A stretch of DNA of 64,000 bases. Source: Excoecaria cochinchinensis. Taxonomy: Eukaryota; Streptophyta; Magnoliopsida; Malpighiales; Euphorbiaceae. The notes below the pieces were generated by a model that made no database searches, was not told where the DNA came from, and saw nothing but the letters and a program-made list of their open reading frames with translations. Made by a program: the position numbers and the translations under genes. Below are positions 55,485 to 64,000 of the stretch, piece by piece (position 1 is the first letter of the stretch; the number at the start of each line of letters is the position of its first letter). The stretch spans positions 712,501 to 776,500 of the forward strand of contig CANTUQ010000109.1 in NCBI GenBank assembly GCA_947683425.1, given 5' to 3'.

Positions 55485-58010
55485 GTTTGTGGTCCTATGT
55501 CTACAAGGACACTTGGTGGTTCTCTTTATTTTTTTACATTCATCGATGATTATTCAAGGAAGATTTGGGTTTATACCTTGAAGTCTAAAGATCAAGTATT
55601 AGATGCATTCAAGCAGTTTCAAGCTCTAGTTGAGAGACAGACTGGGAAGAAGCTCAAGTGTATCCGGACAGACAATGGAGGAGAATACATAGGTCCTTTT
55701 GATGCATATTGCAGAAAACAAGGTATTCGACACCAAAAGACTCCTCCAAAGACCTCGCAGCTGAATGGTTTAGCAGAGAGGACAAACAGGACATTGGTTG
55801 AGCGAGTCAGATGTGTGCTATCACATGCAGGATTGCCTAGATCATTTTGGGGTGAGGCTTTGAGTACTATGGTACATGTTTTAAATCTAACACCCTGTGT
55901 TCCTTTGCATTTTGATGTTCTTGACAGGGTTTGGAGCGGCAAAGATGTTTCTTATGATCACTTGCGCGTCTTTGGATGTAAGACTTTTGTGCATATTCCA
56001 AAAGATGAGAGATCTAAGCTTGATGTGAAGACTAGACAATGTGTGTTAATTGGCTATGGACAAGATGAGATGGGTTACAAGTTATATGATCCAATTACAA
56101 AGAAAATTGTGAGAAGCCGAGATGTTACCTTTATGGAAGATCAGACTCTGAAAGATGTTGAGAAGGCAGAGACAGATCCTCAGCGTACTGATGATCTTAT
56201 TGATTTGGATCCAGTTCCTCCTCAGCATGTTGATACACAGACTGGAGATGATGATCAGAATGCTGACCAGCAGAGTATTGATGATGTTGATGCTCCACAA
56301 CAAGTTGATATAGATGAGATTATCCATGAGGAGTTACCAGTACCAGATGCACCACCATTTGTTACACTTAGGCGATCTGTTAGAGATCGTCATTCTTCTA
56401 CATGTTATTCTGCTGATGAGTATGTTTTGTTGACTGATGGGGGAGAACCTGAAAGTTATGCAGAAGCCATAGAAGATGAGCACAAGAAAAAGTAGATTGA
56501 TGCCATGTAAGATGAAATGAAATCCTTGTATGAGAATAACACTTTTGAGTTGGTGGAGTTACCCAAAGACAAAAGAGCTTTGAAGAACAAGTGGGTGTAC
56601 AAAGTGAAGCACGATGAGAACTCTTCACAACCACAATACAAAGCTAGATTGGTGGTCAAAGGATTTAGCCAGAAGAAAGGTATTGATTTTGATGAGATTT
56701 TTTCTCCAGTTGTGAAAATGGCATCTATTCGTGTTGTTCTTGGTTTAACAGCTAGCCTTGATTTGGAGGTTGAGCAGATGGATGTCAAGACTGTTTTTCT
56801 CCATGGTGACTTAGATAAGGAGATTTATATGGAGCAGCCTGAAGGGTTTCAGATGAAAGGCAAAGAGAGGTATGTGTGTAGACTTCAGAAAAGTCTATAT
56901 GGTTTGGAGCAAGCACCAAGGCAGCGGTACAAAAAGTTTGAGTCTGTTATAGGGGAGCAAGGTTACCGGAAGACTACTTCAGATCACTGCGTATTTGTTC
57001 AAAGGTTTGGTAGTGATGATTTTATCATTTTATTGCTGTATGTTGATGACATGTTAATTGTTGGAAAGAATACTGGAAGGATTGCCCAGTTGAAGCAACA
57101 GTTGAGTAAGTCTTTTGCTATGAAGAACTTAGGGCCAACAAAACAAATTCTTAGCATTAAAATTACTCGAGATAGGGCTGCCAAGAAATTGCATATGTCA
57201 CAGGAAAAATATATTGAAAAGGTGCTTTGCAGGTTCAATATGGATAAAGCTAAAGTGGTTAGTTCTCCTCTTACAACCAACTTTAAGCTAACTGAAAAAG
57301 ATTGCCCTTCTACTGAGGATGAGAAGGAAGAGATGGATAGAGTTCCATATGCCTCAGCTGTAGGAAGTTTGATGTATGCTATGGTGTGTACACGGCCTGA
57401 TATAGCTCATGCAGTAGGTGTTGTTAGCCGTTTTCTGTCAAATCCGGGTAGGAAGCATTGGGAAGCAGTTAAGTGGATACTTAGATATCTTCGAGGTACT
57501 TCCAAATTGGGTCTTACATTTGGAAATGGAAAGCCAGTGCTAGTTGGGTATACGGATTCTGATATGGCAGGAGACAAGGATAGTCACAAATCAACTTCTG
57601 GGTATTTGATGACTTTTGCAGGGGGAGCTGTGTCATGGCAATCAAGACTGCAAAAATGTGTTGCACTTTCTACTACAGAGGCCGAGTATATAGCAGCAAC
57701 GGAAGCAAGTAAGGAGATGTTATGGTTGAAGAGGTTTGTGCAAGAGTTAGGCTTCAAGCAACAACGCTATGTAGTGCTTTGTGATAATCAAAGCGCGATT
57801 CATCTTGCTAAAAACTCGACTTACCACAAGAAAACAAAACATATTGATGTGAGGTATCATTGGATTAGAGATGCTCTTGAAGAGAAGCTATTTGAACTTG
57901 ATAAGGTTCATACCGATGATAATGGTTCCGATATGTTGACAAAAGCTTTAGCTAAGGAGAAGCTAAAGGTGTGTTGCTCTATCGCCGGGATGGCAGACTC
58001 TTCCTCATAG
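55485..58010 (+). pseudogene. Tork Copia integrase, RT and RNase H
   Basis: The integrase core resumes after the solo LTR (FFTFIDDYSRKIWVY, IRTDNGGEYIG, LNGLAERTNRT). The Asp/Gln-rich linker runs to about 56,340. RT follows (QMDVKTVFLHGDLDKEIY; YVDDMLIVG at 57,039), then RNase H (SDMAGDKDSHKSTSGYL, LCDNQSAIHLAKN), ending at the stop near 58,010. One frame throughout, with just two stops close together: TAG 56,493 (family usually Trp) and TAA 56,508 (usually Gln). Any methionine start upstream inside the solo LTR is an artefact. Confidence 0.92.
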
Positions 58011-58027
58011 TCAGAAAGGGAGAGATT
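58011..58027 (+). other. Tork Copia polypurine tract
   Basis: GAAAGGGAGAGATT immediately before the 3' LTR. Confidence 0.75.
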
Positions 58028-58948
58028 TGTTGGACTTTTCTGCCATATGTGAAGAGTCCAAATTTGACCATTCATATTACAGTTGTGTGTGTTTGAATAT
58101 GTGTGTGTGTGAAATAACGAAAAAAAAGAGGGGTTGGCAGATAGTGTGAGAGAGTTGAAGAAAGAGGGAGAAGAAAAAAAAATCTGGTTTTCTACACAAA
58201 AACCAGTCCCACAAGTTTTGCGTTTTCTAGAGATTCAGCCGTTGGATCGGGCTGAAATTTGAAGAGAAACTTACTCACACAGCGATATTCATTATCAACA
58301 GTAGAGATCGGATTCTGAGGTTTAGAAGTTATTTCGTAGTGGAGACAACAGAACTTTCTTCTACAACAGACCATTCTGACGAATCACTTATTTACCGGAG
58401 ATTGAACCGTTGGATTGAGCTATATTTTGGATAGCATCTTACTCACATCTTGATCTTCATTATCAACGGTGAAGATCGGATTACAACATCCGGAGTTCAG
58501 TTTGTGGCTGGGACAGAATTGAAGTTTCTGGGTATTAACTCTCTTGCTATTGTCTTTGATTTATTTCATATATCTTGATGTTTATTCCAAGATTGTGATG
58601 ATGATGATGATGATGATCATATGCCTCTAGTTTTTCTGGAGAAGATTTGATGTAATAGACAGAATATATGTTGTATTTTACCCATTAATTGATAGTGGAG
58701 ATTTAAGCGGCCTAAGGGTCCCGTGGTTTTTACCCCTTACATTGAGGAGGTTTTTTCACGTAAAAATTTTGCGTTTTCTTGTGTTGATTGTGGGTGTAGA
58801 GTTCAGATTTTGTTGCTGGATTATTTGTGACTTGGATATTACTCTATTTGTTAGTTTACCTAAAAAGTTCATTCTAGTACGGAAATATAAACAACGAAGA
58901 TTCATTCCGCAAATTAAGTGTTTCCGTTGTTGGTCATTTTTCCCATCA
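58028..58948 (+). repeat. 3' LTR of Tork Copia element
   Basis: TGTTGGACTTTT...CCCATCA, 921 bp, followed by AAGTT, the duplication seen at 19,724-19,728. Confidence 0.92.
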
Positions 58949-58953
58949 AAGTT

Positions 58954-60942
58954 CTATGGTGATGGCATTCTCCCAAGTAGCGCCTCATCCTCCTTCATCA
59001 CTCTCATCCCCAAAGTGGTGGGGGCAGATAAGGTTAAAGACTTTTGCCCAATTAGCTTGATTGGCAGCATGTACAAAATCATTGCAAAGTTGTTGGCAAA
59101 CAGATTGAAGAAAGTTGTGGGAGAGATCATATCCGAAGAGCAGTGTGCTTTCATCAAGGGTAGACAAATTCTTGATGGGGTTATGGTTGCTAATGAGCTT
59201 ATCCACTCCTTGAAAAGCTGCAATCGAAGTGGTGTCATTTTTAAAGTGGATTTTCACAAAGCCTTTGACTCTGTTAGCTGGAATTACCTTAGTTCAGTTA
59301 TGGAACTCATGAATTTCAGAACAAAATGGAGAACATGGATTCAGAAGTGTATTGGCTCCACAAAAGTGCAATTCTTGTCAATGGCTCCCCAACCCTAGAA
59401 ATTCATCTTTCCCGTGGACTTAGGCAGGGAGACCCCCTCTCTCCTTTCCTCTTCATTATGGCTGCTGAAGGCCTTTCGGTCCTTATTAAAAAGGCAAAAG
59501 AGGTCAGCCTTTTGAAAGGTATAAACCCGGTTCCAGTCTCCTCGCAGGAATTAGAAATCACACACATTCAGTATGCGGATGATAAAGTGGTATTTTTAGA
59601 ACCAAATATAGAGGGCATCCAGCAGATGAAGAGAGTTCTAAAGGTCTACGCAGCAATATCAGGGCTGGAAATAAACTTTCATAAAAGCTCCTTAATTGGA
59701 ATTAATGTTGGGCAGGAATGGTTAGAGAGCTGTGCCAATCTTGTGATGTGCAATATTCAGCAGTTGCCCTGCTTATATCTTGACCTACCTCTGGGGGCAA
59801 ATCCAAGGAAAATTGAAACTTGGAATCCGGTGATTCAGAATTTTCAAGCTAAGCTAGCTGGATAGAAGGGGAAACTTTTATCTCCGGCTGGTCGACTCAC
59901 TCTTATTAAAGCAACCTTGATGAGCCTCCCTATCTACTATATGTCGCTTTTTAAGATGCCAACTGGGATCATCAAGTCACTTACCTCCATAATGCGAAAC
60001 TTCTTTTGGAGAGGTAATGACAATAAGAGATCCTTCTATAGGGTGAAATGGAGCAAGATTGAGCAGCCCAAGTTCCTTGGAGGTCTGGGGATCGGCTCTA
60101 TTTCTCACAGGAATCAGTGCCTTTTGTTTAAATGGTTCTGGAGGCTACAACTTAACAGTAAGGCTATCTAGCAGAAGCTGATCTTCAAGAAATATGGTAT
60201 TAAAAACTGCTTAATTCCATCTTCTATTGCCTCAAATAATACCTCCTTGGTATGGAAAGACATTGATAAGGTCATATCTTCCCCCATCTTCTTAAGCTGC
60301 TTAGCAGTAGATGTAGGCAAGGGAGATGCCTGCTTGTTTTGGCATGATAGGTGGATCGTGGATGAACCATTAAAATTTAAGTTCCCTCGACTGTATAAAA
60401 TCTCACTCCAGGGTGATGCTAGGGTGAAGGAATGTGGTAATTGGTCAAGGGGTACTTGGCACTGGGAGTTGAAATTGAGGAGGGTCCTCATGGTATGGGA
60501 ACGGGAAATGCTTGTAGAACTGGAATCACTGATTAACTCTTTCTCCCTTTTACTGGGAAGAATGGATAGGAAAATATGGGTACATGATTCAAAGGGGGTA
60601 TTCTCTGTAAAATCGATAAGTCTATTTCTATCTAATCTTACCTCTTACTCAGCTGATCTGAAGCCTTACTCTTCGTTTCTCTGGAAAAAGCTTGCACCAC
60701 CCAAGGTTGAACTCTTCTTCTGGTTTTGTTTGCAAAATCAGATCAGCACAAGAAGCTTTCTGGCGGGTAGGGGTATTCTGCAGTCCAATGATGTTACCTA
60801 CCCCATGTGCAATAAATCAAACGAGGATACTAACCACCTGCTTGTCACTTGCACAGTCTCACCGACGTTGTGGTATAATATCATCAAATGGTGGGGGATA
60901 TGATTTTGCATTCCATAACAGTTTAACGATAGGCCCTTTGAT
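58954..60942 (+). pseudogene. LINE ORF2, RT and C-terminal zinc-binding domain
   Basis: Joins 19,728 across the Copia element. RT motifs: FCPISLIGSMYKIIAKLLANRLK, QCAFIKGRQILDG, LRQGDPLSPFLF and the YADD site (about 59,573). The zf-RVT region starts near 60,680 (PPKVELFFWFCLQNQI, CNKSNEDTNHLLVTC). Frame breaks: a shift near 59,370, TAG at 59,863 and 60,169 (both where Trp is usual), and a shift near 60,890. The domain is cut off at 60,942. Confidence 0.9.
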
Positions 60943-60956
60943 AATAATTGTTATCT

Positions 60957-61037
60957 TACTTTATTGATACAAATTGAAATTTTATATGGATAGCGTTATA
61001 AGGGTCAAAGTTATATGATGCCGAGTGAAATTAACCC
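60957..61037 (-). repeat. Right inverted-repeat arm, outer part
   Basis: Complement reads GGGTTAATTTCACTCGGC, then ATCATATAACTTTG and TGTATCAATAAAGTAAG, pairing with 16,129-16,200. It closes the nested tower. Confidence 0.6.
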
Positions 61038-61300
61038 ATCATTAGGATTGTTCAGTTTTTGGGTTGAATTGACAAACCCAACTGAGTCAAACCGACCACC
61101 AAACCAGAAAAATATGATTTAGATGGTTTCTAAGTTGGGTTAGGTTGGTAATTTTGATATCGGTTTATAGGATAATAAGTCAGTTATTTCCTAAACCGAC
61201 AATTTTCTTTCTTCTCTCAATCACCCGATCTTTCTTCTCTCATTTCTCAATCACACTGTTCTCAATCAACCTGTATCATCGATAGAAGAGGGAGCAGAGC
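61038..61300. other. Noncoding, possible decayed hAT MITE
   Basis: GGTTGGGTT/AACCGAC-type tracts in both orientations resemble hAT subterminal sequence; no clean ends seen. Confidence 0.25.
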
Positions 61301-61304
61301 CTCA

Positions 61305-61480
61305 ACCTTACTTGATCTCTCTCTTCGTTTATCGCTATTCCTTGCTCGATCTCACTCTCTCTTTTTCTGAATCTCGCTGTCTCTCTATCTTGATCTCACT
61401 CTCTTTCTATCCCAGTCTCGCTCTCTCAGTCTCAATCTCCCTCTCTCTATCTCGATCTCACTCTCCCTCACTCGTTTTCG
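61305..61480 (+). repeat. CT-rich tract, possible 5' leader
   Basis: Imperfect CTCTCT / GATCTCACTCT repeats. Followed by CAACCAG|GTATGTG (61,493), a possible splice donor, so it may be a transcribed leader of the downstream gene. ORFs across it are compositional. Confidence 0.5.
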
Positions 61481-61706
61481 TGCCATCAACCAGGTATGTG
61501 TTTGAAAATATATGATATTAACATGTCTTTGTTTGGGCAAGTTAAAGTTGTTGTATAAGAAATTATTGACAAACATTGGCTATACCTTTTGCTTTTCAAA
61601 TTATTGTACATAATATATTCTGGGTTTTTTTTTTTATTTTGATGTTAAAATCCAAAGTAATTAGAAAAGTGGGGCTACAGTAAAAGTAATTAGCAAAATA
61701 GGGTGT

Positions 61707-61916
61707 CAGAAAACGGCAACTTAGGTTGCCGTTTTCTGATTGGGTGGGTCCCACCCAAATTTGACTCTGGGTTGCTAGAAAACGGCAACCAAGGTTGTTG
61801 TTTTCTGGCTTATTTTAATTTTTTTTTGTCCCAGGTGCAAAATGGTGCCGTTTTAGGAGACCGGACAGTGGGGCCCGGTTGTCAGAAAATGGCAACCAAG
61901 GTTGCCATTTTCTGAC
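61707..61916. repeat. Three hairpins with AAAACGGCAACC-type arms
   Basis: 61,707-61,738 (CAGAAAACGGCAAC / GTTGCCGTTTTCTG), 61,776-61,808 (one arm changed to GTTGTTG) and 61,881-61,916 (CAGAAAATGGCAACC / GGTTGCCATTTTCTG). Between unit 1 and unit 3 the C-G pair is replaced by T-A in both arms. A small GGGTGGG-TC-CCACCC palindrome lies at 61,742. Confidence 0.85.
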
Positions 61917-62340
61917 CAAAATATATATTTTTTATTTCTGCAGCCACATAGTAAACAGAGCCGTGTGGTATTTAATTTTTTTTTTAAACATTTGGCTTTA
62001 AAAGGCCAAATAACATTTCGGGAGGAAGTTGTTTTCATTTCCTTGCAAAGTTGGTTGTGTGCAAAGTTGGTTCTCTCTTCATTTTATTACATAATTGTTC
62101 TCTCTTATTTCATTTCCTTCTTCATTTCTTTCTTCATTTCCTTAAAAATTTGCAAATTTTATTTATGTATTCTCATTTTAATTCTTACATAAATGAGTTA
62201 ATTAGCTCATTATTTTGTTCTAGGTTAAAGTAAATATATTATTATATTAATATAGTTAAAATCAAATGTATTATTATGTTAATAGAGTGTAAATGAAAAT
62301 TTATTTTATGACTAACTTGATTTTCATTTTTACATTGCAG

Positions 62341-62383
62341 GAGGTGTTTATTGAAAAATATAATTTCGATCAGCATTTTAAAG
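62341..62383 (+). other. Possible small exon
   Basis: Flanked by acceptor TTACATTGCAG and donor AAAG|GTAAGT; codes for a short EVFIEKYNFDQHFK-like peptide in one frame. A second possible exon starts after TATTATAG at 62,571 and gives open stretches to 62,993 (PVSQRTYFWWYNYNRW). I do not recognise these; they could be upstream exons of the plant mobile domain gene or of a transposon. Confidence 0.3.
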
Positions 62384-63334
62384 GTAAGTTTTTTTTATTA
62401 TTTGATTTAATTTAAAAAATAAAATTTGTTTATGTAACGTTTAATAAATTTCTAATGTGGTTTATTTAATCGATTTATACATTTTCTGACACTATGAAGC
62501 GTAAAATTTCTTTGAAAACGTAAAATATAGATTTTAAATAACATTTATTGATATGAATTTCATATTATAGATGATCCACATGTATTTAGCAACAAAAGCA
62601 ATGATGAGTGATTTGGCAAAGGCAATAGTGAAGAGAAAATGGGATGAATTGTACAACAGCCGAATCGAATATGGAATGACAATGTGCGAGCATATCATCC
62701 AAATAAATAAAAAATTATAAAATATTATTATGGATGGACATCCTATAACGGAGGCAAAGAATGTTGAGGCAATTTGGATGACAGTACCAATAATTTTTTT
62801 GGTACCAATCATGAAAATTTGGAATATACCTCATGTGACAAAATATGAGAAATTGGTTCTCATATTTTTAAAAGATGTGTACGGAATTATGAAGAAATTT
62901 TTTTTAAAAGTTAGGGATACAATACCAGTGTCCCAAAGAACTTATTTTTGGTGGTATAATTATAATAGATGGCCTAAACATTATGTTCATTAGAACGTAA
63001 AATGATATTAGGCATGTATGAATAAAAATATATCCGGTGTTAAATTTGTAATTTTGTTGTTATTTTAAGTGTGTTATATTAATTAGCAATGTTAATTAGT
63101 TTAAGAAATGATGTTATCTTTTTTATTTGTATTACGTAATAATTTACAAAATAAAATATAATATATAGTTGAAAGTTGTATAATAAAATATTGGAGTCTT
63201 ATACATATAGAATAATTTAAAATAACTATAACTACAAATAAAATTAGTATGAACAAATATAAGATAATCAAACAAATAAAATTTAATAACTCATTTAAAC
63301 TCATTTAACATATATGATGTAAAAATTGATTTAG

Positions 63335-64000
63335 GTTTTGACATGAATCGACATGTGGGAGCTGCAAAAATAAATCCGAGTCCTATTAATAGGGAATTGC
63401 TTACACTTCAAAGGAGACACCGATCTGACGCAATATAGAATAATTCAGTAATTTTTTAGTTATAAATTTATATTGAATAAGAAGTTTTAATTTATTTATT
63501 TATGTTTACTTTATGATTTGACTTGTTTTATTTATACTAAAGGTTGAGAGGGATTTGTTGAGGACAAGAAGGTGTAGTGTAGATGAACACTATACATCTA
63601 TTAACCAAAGAATTTTACCTTATATAAGGGCAGTTGGTTTAGTTGGAGTAGTCAATATAGGTGTAACGTATTTAGATTGGCATTTAATCACGTCGCTTGT
63701 TGAGAGGTGGAGACTTAAAATGCACACATTTCATCTAACATGTGGTGAAACGACAATTCCCTTCAAGATATTGGAATTTTGACAGGTTTACCAATTGATG
63801 GTGAACATGTGACCGGAAGAACAAATATGCATTGGCCATCAATTTATCATAATTTCCTTGGAGCAGTTCCTCCTGAGAATGATATACGTGGAGAAAAAGT
63901 AAAATTGATATGGTAGGATGCAACCTTTAGTGAAGTGCCTGAAAATGCAACAACTGAAGTCATACGACAGTATGCTCGTGCGTGGATACTGAAATGTTTT
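63335..64000 (+). pseudogene. Plant mobile domain (MAIN-like) protein, broken and partial
   Basis: Plant mobile domain proteins are nuclear factors of the MAIN/MAIL kind or domains carried by transposons. Exon 63,335-63,441 gives MNRHVGAAKINPSPINRELL and LQRRHRSDAI, then TAG 63,436 where Trp is usual. After an acceptor near 63,540 comes RILPYIRAVGLVGVV, LDWHLITSLVERWR and HTFHLTCGETTIP. A one-base loss near 63,762 shifts the frame. The domain continues in the next frame as DIGILTGLPIDGEHVTG, with another TAG at 63,914. It runs off the edge (QYARAWILKC). Family call is good; whether cellular or transposon-borne is not decided. Confidence 0.78.

Larger units (their letters stand above)
19729..58948 (+). 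mobile_element. Tork/Tnt1-like Ty1/Copia element, interrupted twice
   Basis: LTRs at 19,729-20,650 and 58,028-58,948, flanked by AAGTT (19,724-19,728 and 58,949-58,953). Its own internal sequence is 20,651-21,227, 38,478-39,392 and 55,485-58,027. The Tat array entered gag and the Tat solo LTR entered integrase, each with its own target duplication. Without these it would be about 5.9 kb. Confidence 0.92.
18903..60942 (+). mobile_element. L1-type LINE fragment (interrupted), 14-bp target duplication
   Basis: LINE sequence is present at 18,903-19,728 and 58,954-60,942; the rest is a later Copia insertion. Both sides carry AATAATTGTTATCT (18,889-18,902 and 60,943-60,956). The copy starts inside the endonuclease (5' truncated) and stops inside the C-terminal zinc-binding domain with no 3' UTR and no poly(A), which is unusual for a LINE. 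Confidence 0.75.
16129..61037. mobile_element. Foldback/MULE-like element with long inverted repeats, outermost layer of the nest
   Basis: The left arm (16,129-16,482) and right arm (about 18,610-18,888 plus 60,943-61,037) are imperfect inverted repeats. Pairs include GTTAATTT...ATCATATA at the outer ends, ATATCAATAAAATAATAC with TGTATCAATAAAGTAAG, and AAAATGGTCGAAATTAGTGAACTT with its complement near 18,850. Each arm has a second, more internal copy of the same terminal motif (16,355-16,482; 18,610-18,745), a structure typical of foldback elements. The outer tip GGGTTAATTT resembles plant MULE termini. I could not find a convincing target duplication. All of 18,903-60,942 is later insertion. 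Confidence 0.6.

Overview
The window is plant nuclear DNA from a eudicot with a repeat-rich genome. The evidence is a CC-NBS-LRR-type leucine-rich-repeat gene with spliced exons, a plant mobile domain (MAIN-like) gene, and plant-specific transposon families (CACTA, PIF/Harbinger and hAT MITEs, Tork and RE1-like Copia, Tat and Athila Gypsy, an L1-type LINE). The species cannot be named from the sequence. No gene here looks intact and functional; I saw no tRNA, rRNA or CRISPR.

Region 1 (1-16,100). A minus-strand RE1-like Copia element (1 to about 3.7 kb, running off the left edge) abuts the LRR part of a disease-resistance gene on the plus strand. Its exons lie at about 3706-4233, 5501-7033 and 7340-7431. 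A 905-bp PIF/Harbinger MITE (5773-6677, TAA target duplication) splits the second exon; a decayed CACTA transposon (from about 7432 to at least 12.6 kb, with a broken TNP2-type transposase) cuts the third. An unidentified minus-strand ORF and a module dense in ACGT/G-box cores follow.

Region 2 (16,129-61,037) is one nested tower. The outermost layer is a foldback or MULE-like element with long inverted repeats. Its loop holds a 1776-bp hAT MITE with an 8-bp target duplication. Its right arm is split by a LINE fragment (18,903-60,942, 14-bp duplication). The LINE's RT is split by a Tork-type Copia element (19,729-58,948, duplication AAGTT). The Copia gag is split by a Tat-lineage gag-only array with three LTRs and two internal regions (21,228-38,472, duplication GGCAG). 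The Copia integrase is split by a minus-strand Tat solo LTR (39,393-55,479, duplication CCGAT). That solo LTR is in turn split by a 13.6-kb Athila element (39,507-53,109).

The most interesting content is in the Athila element. Six regularly spaced perfect or near-perfect hairpins stand just upstream of the TATA box in each LTR. A second six-hairpin array plus a TATA-like block stands inside the element just upstream of the third (env-like/ORF3) gene. A predicted intron then joins an A to TGG, making that gene's ATG and its in-frame start. This reads as a duplicated U3 promoter module driving a spliced subgenomic mRNA. The unrelated Tat LTRs also carry GC-rich short palindromes immediately before their TATA box, and a third hairpin set with paired arm changes sits at 61.7-61.9 kb.

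Region 3 (61,037-64,000) holds a CT-rich tract, three hairpins, possible small exons, and a broken plant mobile domain gene that runs off the right edge.
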